Origin: Bradyrhizobium sp. 170
GTDB lineage: Bacteria > Pseudomonadota > Alphaproteobacteria > Rhizobiales > Xanthobacteraceae
DNA length: 64,000 bases
Assembly: GCF_023101085.1 (NCBI RefSeq)
Contig: NZ_CP064703.1
Span: 7,130,001 to 7,194,000, forward strand
Direction of reading: 5' to 3'
Shown here: positions 37,049 through 45,221 of the stretch, piece after piece
How the letters are laid out: the number at the start of each line of letters is the position of its first letter
How positions within the stretch are numbered: position 1 is the first letter of the stretch
Program-made: the position numbers and the translations under genes
The notes under the pieces: model-generated
Told to the model about the DNA's origin: nothing
Database searches by the model: none
What the model saw: the letters and a program-made list of their open reading frames with translations, nothing else

Positions 37049-37249
37049 TCAAACGAGGTCGTCGGGTTCGTACTCGACGAATTTCTTGTAGATCCAGCGC
37101 CTGCCGTCGTGCCGGCGCCATACCTTGCCCCACAACAGTCGCCCCGTGATCGAGCGCCTCGGCACCATGACCGTCCAGAGATGCCAGGTGTCCGCCCACG
37201 TCCGCTCGGGATTGAGCGACGGGATTTGAAACAGGTTGTATCGGCTCAT
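37049..37249 (-). CDS. Small conserved hypothetical protein
   Basis: A 66-residue basic, Trp-rich protein: MSRYNLFQIPSLNPERTW, then DTWHLWTVMVPRRSITGRL and WRRHDGRRWIYKKFVEYEP. Composition and dense Trp/Arg suggest a compact soluble protein. ATG 37249 has GGAG eight bases upstream; the frame extends to 37276 with poorer starts. I recall similar short proteins in Bradyrhizobium but know no function. Confidence 0.55.
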   Translation of the reverse strand: MSRYNLFQIPSLNPERTWADTWHLWTVMVPRRSITGRLLWGKVWRRHDGRRWIYKKFVEYEPDDLV

Positions 37250-37310
37250 CGGACTGAACTCCGGCATTGAAAGCAAATCGCGCTGGAATAAATGACGGCG
37301 CGTTCACACC

Positions 37311-37469
37311 TCAATGTTGTCTGGGACGAAGCGAAGCCACCTTGGCCGTAACGCATTCGAGTTTGCGCCGGAGCTCGCACACTTCGCGATATCTTTGCGC
37401 GAGATCTTCGGGCCGGGCCCGCGATTTACGCTTGGTGACGACTTTCCGGTGCAGGTGATTTCGCTTCAT
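37311..37469 (-). CDS. Small basic helical protein (RYxEVxxLR family)
   Basis: ATG 37469 opens a 52-residue frame ending TGA at 37311: MKRNHLHRKVVTKRKSRARP, then a predicted helix DLAQRYREVCELRRKLECV and ASLRPRQH. It shares the layout and the RYxEVxxLR core with the protein at 16242-16406. Very basic; could bind nucleic acid or an acidic partner. No known family. Confidence 0.45.
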   Translation of the reverse strand: MKRNHLHRKVVTKRKSRARPEDLAQRYREVCELRRKLECVTAKVASLRPRQH

Positions 37470-37746
37470 GCTTCATCATAGCTTCGCCGATGAAGGGCTC
37501 AATCAAAGCCGTCGATTAAGCTAACCCGTCAACCTTACTCGGCCGCATTCAATCTCAACGTGCGCACGCAATGAACCCTGCTGGACCTCGCGCATCGTTC
37601 CCCGCAAGGGAACCCCCGTAAATTGACGGGCGAAATCAAATAAACCATTCTGTCACGAAATGACGGCGCGGCCTCGCGCGGCTTCGCCATTTCATGTAGG
37701 GAATACCGGTAAACCTATTAATCTCAACGTATTGAATGGCAAATTA

Positions 37747-38517
37747 ATGCGCGCAGTATTGCTGGCGGGTGGCCTGGGAACTCGGTTTGCCGAGGAAACC
37801 GACGTTCGTCCCAAGCCGATGATCGAAATCGGCGGCAAGCCGATCCTTTGGCACATCATGAAGATCTACTCTAGCCACGGCATCAACGACTTCATCATTT
37901 GCCTTGGCTACAAGGGCTACGTGATCAAGGAATACTTCTCCAACTACTTCCTGCATCAATCGAACGTCACTTTCGACCTTCGTGAAAACAGGATGGAGGT
38001 TCTGCAGAAGCACGCCGAGCCGTGGCGGGTGACGTTGATCGACACCGGCGAAGAAACCATGATCGGCGGGCGCATCAAGCGAATCCTTCCCTATATCGGC
38101 GATGACGACGCCTTCTGCCTGACCTATGGCGACGGCGTGGCCGATATCGACATCACCGAAAGCATCGCGTTCCATCGCCGCGAGGGCCGTCTGGCGACCG
38201 TAACCGGCACGCAGCCGCCCGGCCGCTTCGGCGCCATCAACCATCAGGGCCCCCGCGTCACCGGCTTTCAGGAAAAGCCGCGCGGCGACGGCAACTGGAT
38301 CAATGGCGGCTTCTTCGTGCTTTCACCCAAGGTCGGCGATTACATCGAAGGCGACGCGACCGTCTGGGAAAAGGAACCGATGACGAATCTCGCGGAGGCT
38401 GGCCAGCTCAGCGTGTTCCTCCACGACGGCTTCTGGCACCCGATGGATACATTGCGCGACAAGCGATATTTGGAAGATCTTTGGTCAAGCAATAAAGCTC
38501 CCTGGAAAAAATGGTAA
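37747..38517 (+). CDS. rfbF: Glucose-1-phosphate cytidylyltransferase
   Basis: A 256-residue nucleotidyltransferase making CDP-glucose from CTP and glucose 1-phosphate, the entry to CDP-linked deoxysugars. Signature LAGGLGTRFAEETDVRPKPM (residues about 7-26) binds CTP; IGGKPILWHIMKIYSSHGI, TLIDTGEETMIGGRIKRI, YGDGVADIDI and NGGFFVLSPKV match RfbF closely. ATG 37747 gives the normal N-terminus; the frame open to 37660 is not needed. It overlaps the next gene frame and leads a four-gene operon with an SDR, an RmlC-like epimerase and another SDR. Confidence 0.95.
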   Translation: MRAVLLAGGLGTRFAEETDVRPKPMIEIGGKPILWHIMKIYSSHGINDFIICLGYKGYVIKEYFSNYFLHQSNVTFDLRENRMEVLQKHAEPWRVTLIDTGEETMIGGRIKRILPYIGDDDAFCLTYGDGVADIDITESIAFHRREGRLATVTGTQPPGRFGAINHQGPRVTGFQEKPRGDGNWINGGFFVLSPKVGDYIEGDATVWEKEPMTNLAEAGQLSVFLHDGFWHPMDTLRDKRYLEDLWSSNKAPWKKW

Positions 38518-38531
38518 AGAAGAAAGATTCC

Positions 38532-39575
38532 ATGCGTATTCTTATTACCGGTTCGATGGGCTACGTCGGCCCCCTCCTTACGCGTCACCTCCGGCAGAAA
38601 TTTCCAGGCGCCGAATTGATCGGCTTCGACACTGCATTCTTTGCCCACAATCTTACCGGAGCGACCAGGTTGCCCGAGTCGCTGCTGGATCGCGTGCATT
38701 TCGGCGATATTCGTGACTTTCCGCCGGAACTGCTCGATGGCGTCGATGTCGTCGTCCATCTGGCGGCGATCTCCAACGACCCGATGGGCAAGGAGTTCGA
38801 AGGCGTCACCGAAGCGATCAATGAAAAGGCCAGCGTTGCGCTCGCGCAGATGGCGGAACAGCGCGGCGTCAGCCGCTTCGTATTCGCTTCGAGTTGCAGC
38901 ATTTACGGCGCCGCCGAAGGTCGCCCAAAACGCGAAAGCGACTCGCTCAATCCCCTCACCGCCTATGCACGGTCCAAGGTCGCGATGGAAAACGCGCTCC
39001 GCGCGAGCAACGCGGGCGAAATGACGGTCACGTGCCTGAGGTTTGCGACCGCTTGCGGTATGTCCGATCGCCTGCGGCTCGATCTGGTCTTGAACGACTT
39101 TGTCGCGAGTGCGCTGGCCACGGGCGAGATTACCGTGCTCAGCGACGGGACACCGTGGCGGCCGCTGATCGATGTATCCGATATGGCGCGGGCAATTGAA
39201 TGGGCCATCGGACGTGATACCAACCAGGGCGGACGGGTTCTTGTGGTGAATGCCGGCAGCAATACTGGAAACTATCAAGTCCGCGATCTGGCCCAGGTCG
39301 TGGCCGCCGAATTGCCCGGAACCCGGGTGAGCATCAACACTGCGGCGCCCCCGGATCTGCGCTCCTATCAGGTCGACTTTTCACTTTTTGCCGAACTGGC
39401 TCCTGCGCATCTCCCAGCGGTCCCGCTCGCCCAGTCCGTCCGAAACCTCTCAGCCGGGCTGAACGGAATGGGATTCTCGGACAAGGAGTTTCGCACATCC
39501 TCCCTGATGCGGCTCAAGACGCTCAAGGACCATATTGCGGTGGGCCGGCTGTCTGCCGACCTCCGCTGGCATTAA
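38532..39575 (+). CDS. NAD-dependent epimerase/dehydratase (extended SDR)
   Basis: About 347 residues with the nucleotide-binding motif ILITGSMGYVGPLLTRHL, DVVVHLAAISNDPMG, the ASSCSIYGAAEG serine region and catalytic YARSK. The WRPLIDVSDMARAIEWAIG segment is usual in nucleotide-sugar dehydratases and epimerases. Lying directly after rfbF, it probably works on a CDP-linked sugar, perhaps as the 4,6-dehydratase or a reductase, but it is not a close match to RfbG as I remember it. ATG 38532 is preferred over the longer frame from 38511. Confidence 0.8.
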   Translation: MRILITGSMGYVGPLLTRHLRQKFPGAELIGFDTAFFAHNLTGATRLPESLLDRVHFGDIRDFPPELLDGVDVVVHLAAISNDPMGKEFEGVTEAINEKASVALAQMAEQRGVSRFVFASSCSIYGAAEGRPKRESDSLNPLTAYARSKVAMENALRASNAGEMTVTCLRFATACGMSDRLRLDLVLNDFVASALATGEITVLSDGTPWRPLIDVSDMARAIEWAIGRDTNQGGRVLVVNAGSNTGNYQVRDLAQVVAAELPGTRVSINTAAPPDLRSYQVDFSLFAELAPAHLPAVPLAQSVRNLSAGLNGMGFSDKEFRTSSLMRLKTLKDHIAVGRLSADLRWH

Positions 39576-39593
39576 TCTTGAAAGGCTTACATC

Positions 39594-40160
39594 GTGAAGT
39601 TTCACCCAACGCCGCTTCATGGCGCCTACACGATCGAACTCGAAAAGCGCGGTGACGACCGCGGATTCTTCGCACGCTTTTTTTGTCAGAAAGAATTCGA
39701 GGCGGCAGGCGTGCCGATGCCGATCGTTCAGATCAACAACTCCCTGAGTGCGAAAGCCGGCACCCTGCGCGGGATGCACTATCAATTGGCGCCGGCCGCT
39801 GAGATCAAGGTGGTGCGCTGCATCCGCGGTGCCCTCTATGACGCCATCGTCGATCTACGACCGGACTCCCCTACCTTCGGCAAGTGGTTCGGCGTTGAAC
39901 TGACCGCAGAAAACCGAACGATGATTTTCGTTCCGCAGGGTTTCGCGCACGGCATCATGACGCTCACCGACGACACCGAGGCGTTCTATCTGGTGAATGC
40001 GTTCTACGCCCCCGAGCAGGAGCGCGGCTTGCGCTTCGACGATCCACGATTTGGGATCGAGTGGCCACGGGCTCCCGTTGAAGTTTCGCCCAAGGACAGC
40101 AGCTGGCCGGACTTCGACCCGGTATTCCATGGCATCGAATCCCTGCGAGGCCTGACGTGA
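39594..40160 (+). CDS. RmlC-like sugar 3,5-epimerase
   Basis: A 188-residue cupin of the dTDP-4-dehydrorhamnose 3,5-epimerase family. It shows DDRGFFARFFCQKEFEAAG, QINNSLSAKAGTLRGMHYQL (with the catalytic His), KVVRCIRGALYDAIVDLR and FVPQGFAHGIMTL. In this operon the likely substrate is a 4-keto-6-deoxy CDP-hexose. GTG 39594 follows the SDR stop by 18 bases and the end overlaps the next start by four bases. Confidence 0.9.
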   Translation: MKFHPTPLHGAYTIELEKRGDDRGFFARFFCQKEFEAAGVPMPIVQINNSLSAKAGTLRGMHYQLAPAAEIKVVRCIRGALYDAIVDLRPDSPTFGKWFGVELTAENRTMIFVPQGFAHGIMTLTDDTEAFYLVNAFYAPEQERGLRFDDPRFGIEWPRAPVEVSPKDSSWPDFDPVFHGIESLRGLT

Positions 40161-41083
40161 GAATCCTACTGACCGGCGGAAGTTCGTTTACCGGTCTTTG
40201 GTTTGCGCGCAGCCTTGCCGCGAAAGGCCATACCGTCGTCGCCCCCCTCAGGGGCAGCGATTATTCGGACTTGCGCGGCAGTCGCGTTGCCGAGCTTCGC
40301 CGAGTTGCTGAAGTCGTCGAAGATTGCCCGTTTGGCTCGGCCCGCTTTCGCGATCTCGCCGGGACCGGCTCATGGGATCTGCTGTGCCAGCATGCGGCGC
40401 AAACCGGCGACTACCGCAATCCGGACTTCGACGTCATTGGCGCCGTCGCCGACAATACGAAAAATCTTGTTGCGGTCCTGAAGAAGATGATGGATCGCGG
40501 CTCGGCAGGCGTCGTGCTCACCGGCTCGGTATTCGAGCAGGACGAAGGTGCCGGCGATGCGCCGCTCAGGGCTTTTTCACCCTACGGACTGTCGAAAGGC
40601 CTCACCTGGCAATACTATCGCTTCCTGAGCGAGACCATGCATTTCAATCTTGGGAAGTTCGTGATCGCGAACCCCATTGGACCGTTCGAGGAGCCGCGGT
40701 TCTGCAGCTATTTGATACGCACCTGGTTCAAGGGCGAAGTTCCGGCGGTACGGACACCTCTGTACGTGCGCGACAACATTCATGTTGATTTGCTGGCGAC
40801 AGCCTATGCGGCCTTTGCCGAGAGCGTGCCCTTGCATCAGGGCATAGCGAAGCTCCATCCGAGCTTCTACGTCGAGAGCCAGGGCGCCTTCGCGCAACGC
40901 TTCGCCGCTGAAATGTCATCCCGCCTTGGCGTTGCCTGCCCCGTCACGTTGCTGCAGCAGGAGGACTTCACCGAACCGATGGTCCGGATCAACACCGACC
41001 GGATTGACGGGGCGGGACTGGGCTGGAGTGAAACATCGGCCTGGGACGCCGAAGCTGAATTCTACGAGCAGGCCGCAAAATAA
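40157..41083 (+). CDS. NAD-dependent epimerase/reductase (SDR)
   Basis: A 308-residue SDR with ILLTGGSSFTGLWFARSL at the N-terminus, WDLLCQHAAQTGDYRN, VLTGSVFEQDEGAG and the catalytic YGLSK. It resembles nucleotide-sugar reductases that finish deoxysugar synthesis after keto-epimerisation. The GTG start overlaps the rmlC-like stop by four bases, so the two are coupled. End product unknown. Confidence 0.8.
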   Translation: MRILLTGGSSFTGLWFARSLAAKGHTVVAPLRGSDYSDLRGSRVAELRRVAEVVEDCPFGSARFRDLAGTGSWDLLCQHAAQTGDYRNPDFDVIGAVADNTKNLVAVLKKMMDRGSAGVVLTGSVFEQDEGAGDAPLRAFSPYGLSKGLTWQYYRFLSETMHFNLGKFVIANPIGPFEEPRFCSYLIRTWFKGEVPAVRTPLYVRDNIHVDLLATAYAAFAESVPLHQGIAKLHPSFYVESQGAFAQRFAAEMSSRLGVACPVTLLQQEDFTEPMVRINTDRIDGAGLGWSETSAWDAEAEFYEQAAK

Positions 41084-41129
41084 CTATCGAAGCTGCGCCT
41101 CCACGACCACATGGGGCCGGAACCAAACT

Positions 41130-41378
41130 CTATCTGCTACTGCTCTGGCAGCTTTGCCTGCACGTTTGGGCCTGGCTGTCACATGCGCTCTGGCAGGGAG
41201 CACCGAGCGTGGTTGGGCATACGCGCTTGCAGGAATCGTTCTGGCTGGCGCAGTTGGCAAAGCAGGCATCGCTGGCAGCATCGGCCAGGCGCAACTTGCC
41301 GATCGAGACGTTGCTTTGACCTGACGCGGCGGTTCCAATCAGCAGCAGGGACAACGCGGCACACAGCGCGAGCTTCAT
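41130..41378 (-). CDS. Secreted Cys-rich peptide, two tandem Cx3C hairpins
   Basis: An 82-residue protein with signal peptide (LALCAALSLLLIGTAASG) and a mature region with eight Cys in the order Cx3C-x6-Cx3C-x7-Cx3C-x6-Cx3C. This looks like two tandem alpha-hairpinin-like units: CFANCASQNDSCKRVC and CQSACDSQAQTCRQSC, which align with each other. GGAGG is well placed upstream of ATG 41378. Disulfide-stabilised, so periplasmic or extracellular. Convergent with the sugar operon; function unknown. Confidence 0.65.
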   Translation of the reverse strand: MKLALCAALSLLLIGTAASGQSNVSIGKLRLADAASDACFANCASQNDSCKRVCPTTLGAPCQSACDSQAQTCRQSCQSSSR

Positions 41379-41421
41379 GGAGACCTCCGATTACACAGCC
41401 TTTGCGGCTGCCAAAAGACGC

Positions 41422-41799
41422 CTATGCGCGGCGGCGGCGAGGACCTTCGCCGCCGGCTTCCGGCTTGCCAATCACGAACTCCTCGATCTTGTGACCGGTC
41501 TTTAGCGCGGCCGTGAGCCAGCGCGGCTGCTTCCCGCGACCTGACCAGGTTTCGGAAGGCTCGTCGGGATTTCGATATTTTGGGAATACACGCGGGTATT
41601 TCCGGCGCTCGCGAGGCGCACTTCGGACATCCGCGGATTCCGATTGGCGCATCTCTTTTTCGCGTCGAAGTTGCGCCAACCGCTTCTCAAGCTCGCGCTT
41701 TTCCGACGTCAATCGAACCGACAGCACCTGACTAAGCTCCTCATGGAGCTGCCACAACTCGTCTACCGACATTCCATCGAAATTTGGCTTCTTGTTCAT
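41422..41799 (-). CDS. H-NS family DNA-binding protein (copy 1)
   Basis: About 125 residues. The N-terminal coiled coil (SVDELWQLHEELSQVLSVRL, then EKRELEKRLAQLRREKEM) mediates oligomerisation. The C-terminal domain YPRVFPKYRNPDEPSETWSG, with RGKQPRWLTAAL after it, is the AT-hook-like minor-groove reader of H-NS, MvaT and HvrA proteins. The Arg-rich tail (GPRRRRA) adds DNA affinity. ATG 41799 is preferred; the frame continues to 41916. It would silence or organise AT-rich DNA, such as the leaders of the surface protein genes here. Confidence 0.85.
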   Translation of the reverse strand: MNKKPNFDGMSVDELWQLHEELSQVLSVRLTSEKRELEKRLAQLRREKEMRQSESADVRSAPRERRKYPRVFPKYRNPDEPSETWSGRGKQPRWLTAALKTGHKIEEFVIGKPEAGGEGPRRRRA

Positions 41800-42073
41800 C
41801 CCACTCGCGACCATCACGATTCGTGACGAACTATAAGTCCCGCGCCGGCCCTTTCCAGTAAAATTGTAGATTTGGCCGACAAATCTCCGCAAAAACGCGG
41901 GTTTGCAGGGCGTCAAAACCTAAATGGTTCAAATATCTCTCAAATCGTGACCAGTCCCGCAACTTCCGGGAGGCTCGCCTAGATCGCGCAGGGCCGCATA
42001 TGGTGAGGTTCCCCGCCTCGTAGCCGACAACCGCCGGTGTTTGCCACGCAGCGACTCGCCCCTCGGTTGGGGG

Positions 42074-43537
42074 TCAGTAAGCGTTGCGCTTACGAAGCAC
42101 CTCGAAAAAGGTCTTGATCAATATCTGGATGTCCAGCCACAGGCTCCAGTTGTTGATGTACCAGAGATCGAGTTTTACGCGTTCGGAGATGTGCTCGATC
42201 GTAGGCGTGCCCCCGCGCGCGCCGTTGCATTGCGCCCAACCGGTCATGCCGGGTTTGACGTGATGCCGGAAAGCATACTCGCTCAACACCGTCTCAAAAT
42301 AATTGTCATGGGCCAGCGCATGCGGGCGCGGCCCGATCAGCGACATATCTCCCCTGAGGACGTTCAACAGCTGAGGCAATTCGTCGATACTTGCCGATCG
42401 CAACAGCCGGCCAATGGACGTTACCCGGGGATCGTCGCGCGTAGCCTGCACCACAGCAGACCCGTTTTCCTGCACGGTCATGGTGCGGAATTTGAACATC
42501 ATGAACTGCTTGCCATTAAATCCCTTTCGGAACTGCCGGAAAATAACCGGCCCGGGACTGTCAAGCTTGATGGCGAAAGCCGTGAGCGCCATGATGGGGA
42601 GAAAGAACAGCAACGCCAGGGCCGCGATGACGATGTCCATCACGCGCTTGACGAAGCGTTCCGCGGCACCGAGCGGCGCACGTTGAATTTCGATGGCGAG
42701 GACGCGCTGACGCGCCGACGACGCATAATTCGTCAACGTTCGAACCCGCATGTCGGGCAAGAGCCGCACCGCTACCGGAAGCGTCTTGACGTGCTCGCGG
42801 ATGAATTCCAGCCGGGGCGCATCCTCCCAGGGCATCGCAAGCAAGACTTCCCGGCAATTATTGCGCCTGACAAAGTTTGCCGCTGAATTGATAACGCTGA
42901 CATCGGTGGAGTCGCGCTTCACCGGATCATCTTCCAAACTGAGCGTGAAGCGGCTGACTTCGGAAGTACCGAAGAAAACCAGGAGATCCCGGGGCTCCAA
43001 CGCGGCGATCTCGTGGAAATCGCCGATCAGCACGATATCCCGCCGGCCGATCACGCCGCGCGAAACGGCAGCCGCCAGGGCCACCTTGGTAGCCTTCCTG
43101 ACGGCGAGTAATCCCGCCGGCGCAGCAAAATAAAACACCACAAAGGCGCCGCGCGAATAATCGACACCGATCTTGAGCAGAAACGCGAAGAAGGCGAGCA
43201 GCAGCCCTGTCGTAAACCAACAGATCAGTATTTCACCAATCTCGACGCGCGGTTTGGCGCTGTCAGGAAAATCGTAATAACCGCTGCCGCTCATGCGCAG
43301 GATGTGAATGAAGCTGGCCAACAGCCCCACTGCGCAATGCGGGAGAATGTTCGGCACGTCGTTGCCGACGGATAGCTGATAGCCAATGCCCCCTGCCACG
43401 CTGGACAGCAGGATCACGAAGGCATCTGCGGTCGATAAGAGATAGGGGACTGCGTTACTGGAGAAACGGGCGGGAGAACCGCCAGCGGAATTGTCGAGCT
43501 GGCCTACCTTGTTGCCAATATCCGCTCCAATCGACAT
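42074..43537 (-). CDS. Polyprenyl-phosphate sugar-1-phosphate transferase (WcaJ/ExoY-like)
   Basis: A 487-residue membrane enzyme that starts repeat-unit assembly by moving a sugar phosphate to undecaprenyl phosphate. Four N-terminal helices and a Rossmann-like middle (IGRRDIVLIGDFHEIAAL) precede the helix VMDIVIAALALLFFLPIMAL and the catalytic C-terminal domain: SPGPVIFRQFRKGFNGKQF, MFKFRTM, SASIDELPQLLNVLRGDMSL, IGPRPH and KPGMTGWAQ. These motifs are intact. It is divergent from a small membrane protein resembling ExoX. Confidence 0.92.
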   Translation of the reverse strand: MSIGADIGNKVGQLDNSAGGSPARFSSNAVPYLLSTADAFVILLSSVAGGIGYQLSVGNDVPNILPHCAVGLLASFIHILRMSGSGYYDFPDSAKPRVEIGEILICWFTTGLLLAFFAFLLKIGVDYSRGAFVVFYFAAPAGLLAVRKATKVALAAAVSRGVIGRRDIVLIGDFHEIAALEPRDLLVFFGTSEVSRFTLSLEDDPVKRDSTDVSVINSAANFVRRNNCREVLLAMPWEDAPRLEFIREHVKTLPVAVRLLPDMRVRTLTNYASSARQRVLAIEIQRAPLGAAERFVKRVMDIVIAALALLFFLPIMALTAFAIKLDSPGPVIFRQFRKGFNGKQFMMFKFRTMTVQENGSAVVQATRDDPRVTSIGRLLRSASIDELPQLLNVLRGDMSLIGPRPHALAHDNYFETVLSEYAFRHHVKPGMTGWAQCNGARGGTPTIEHISERVKLDLWYINNWSLWLDIQILIKTFFEVLRKRNAY

Positions 43538-43690
43538 GAGAAAAATGCCCGCGCAGTATCACTGATACCAATCGTCCGATTATTGGCCAGAGAGACCATA
43601 AATCCGACAGACCTTCAAAGGTCTAAGTAACTCTTCGTTAATACCCGTGACCATACACTCGGCCGGAGTGCAACGCAACATTTAATCAGT

Positions 43691-43993
43691 TTGAATGCGC
43701 CTTTAATCGTATTCTGGAGCCAGTTAGCGATGCTGCCCATCCTCGCCTGCGGTGCCGGCATCTATGTGGGCCTTCACTTCAATATTCTGGCGCTGCTCCC
43801 GCTCTCCATATTGGGCGCCGGGGCGTATATTGTCTCGGCTTGGGCCGGCGGCCAAGGTTTGCTGGACAGTATAGCCGTCGTGTTGCTTCCGGTTATCAGC
43901 GTTCAGGTGGGGTATTTTGTTGGCCTGACGACCCGGCCGGCATATTTACATTTGCGATCCCGGCTCAATATTCGGCACTCAGAGCGGGTATAA
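43691..43993 (+). CDS. Small membrane protein, ExoX-like (candidate repressor of polysaccharide synthesis)
   Basis: A 100-residue protein with three hydrophobic segments (LIVFWSQLAMLPILACGAGI, ILALLPLSILGAGAYIVSAW, SIAVVLLPVISVQVGYFVGL) and a basic tail. Size, topology and the QVGYF segment recall the rhizobial ExoX exopolysaccharide repressor, which acts against the ExoY transferase. It is divergent from an ExoY/WcaJ-type transferase here, as in that pairing. The start TTG 43691 (MNAP) is the best available. The match is from memory and low in detail. Confidence 0.5.
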   Translation: MNAPLIVFWSQLAMLPILACGAGIYVGLHFNILALLPLSILGAGAYIVSAWAGGQGLLDSIAVVLLPVISVQVGYFVGLTTRPAYLHLRSRLNIRHSERV

Positions 43994-44047
43994 TTCCAGC
44001 AATACGATTTAAACGTGGGTTATCCGCAATTTTCCGGCTGATGGTCC

Positions 44048-44395
44048 CTACCGCACCTTGTCCGCGAAATACCGGCTGAAGACTTCCTGAATGGCACCCA
44101 GACCGCCTAGCTGACGCTCGAGCTCCTGTGTGCGTTTTTCGCCGCTTGCCATTTGCTGCTCGTATTCCTTGATCCTGGCCGCGTCCTTGGCGTCGCGCGT
44201 CAGATATTCATCATAATCAGTGCCTGTGGCAAAGGCAGCCTGATCGCGCGCCGCATCGACCCGCGCACGCAGGGCGTCCCGCTCTTTCCGGATCGAGGCG
44301 ACGGCGGCCTCAACGGCGGCCGAAATTGAGCCGAGCCGTTCGCTGTCGGTCTGAGCATCGCGCTCCGCGGAACGAACCTTGAAAGCTCGTGCCAT
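44048..44395 (-). CDS. Coiled-coil protein of unknown function
   Basis: A 115-residue, charged, helical protein: ERLGSISAAVEAAVASIRKE, then ALRARVDAARDQAAFATGTD and ARIKEYEQQMASGEKRTQEL, ending in SRYFADKVR. It has no signal peptide or membrane helix. GGAG precedes ATG 44395. Likely a cytoplasmic coiled coil; similar proteins exist in Bradyrhizobium without assigned role. Confidence 0.6.
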   Translation of the reverse strand: MARAFKVRSAERDAQTDSERLGSISAAVEAAVASIRKERDALRARVDAARDQAAFATGTDYDEYLTRDAKDAARIKEYEQQMASGEKRTQELERQLGGLGAIQEVFSRYFADKVR

Positions 44396-44641
44396 ATCGA
44401 GTCTCCTTGGCGTGCCAGTTTTCGGGGCACGGTTTCGCTGGACCGGCAGGCCGCTAGACCAACGTTGGAAAAGAAGTTTTGTACAGCCTATCGAACCGCC
44501 GCCCGATCAACAACGTTGCATTTTTTTGAAAAAACGAAAGGCTGGATTCTTGGATGATTCGGATTTTCCGGGATAGCAACGACCGTGCAAGCGTATAGGT
44601 TTGCCAAGCATATACCGAGGTGACGACCGGGCAGAAGCAAG

Positions 44642-45067
44642 ATGAGATTTCGAGACACCTTGAAATTTGCTCTTGAGCTGTTTGTGCCTGAAAAGCTCAT
44701 GCATCCAGGCGGGAGTTCTGCGTCCGATTCGAAGGCTGAGGCTTCGCAGAATGTCGCGACAAGTCTTGAGGCCGAGGAAGCCATACAGCACCGAAAGGCC
44801 CGCCGGATTATCGAGGAACTGGACCACGGCCAATTTGGCGGTCCCTCGTTCGGTCAGCAAACGATCGAGTTGATGTCAAAGGCGCTGGAAGGTGCCGAGG
44901 CTTCCTTGCCCGAGCCGGCATCGGACCAGCAGCTTCGATTGATCGCAGCCAAGATCCTGAAGGTGGCCGGCGACGGCGAGCGCGATCCGATCCGCCTGAA
45001 GGCCGCGGCGATGTCTGCCCTGGGTTCGGTTGCCGGCAATGCAGACGAAAAGCCGCCGTCGACCTGA
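44642..45067 (+). CDS. Protein of unknown function
   Basis: A 141-residue protein, with a hydrophobic-basic start (MRFRDTLKFALELFVPEKL), an acidic low-complexity stretch, then helices (EEAIQHRKARRIIEELDHG, QQTIELMSKALEGAEA, RLIAAKILKVAGDGERD). No known motif. The downstream nucleotidyl cyclase starts 155 bases later on the same strand, so the two could share a transcript. Confidence 0.5.
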   Translation: MRFRDTLKFALELFVPEKLMHPGGSSASDSKAEASQNVATSLEAEEAIQHRKARRIIEELDHGQFGGPSFGQQTIELMSKALEGAEASLPEPASDQQLRLIAAKILKVAGDGERDPIRLKAAAMSALGSVAGNADEKPPST

Positions 45068-45221
45068 CAACAAGCGCCGCCGAAAGAAGGGACCGCTCAG
45101 GTTACTCGCCCGGCATGCGCCTGATCGGACGGGGTGATTTGCCACTAAAGCGGATGGCAAGCTATAAGCTGGCCGAGCAGTTGTCGGATCAACTCGCCCG
45201 CTCTGCCTGGGGACAATCAAA

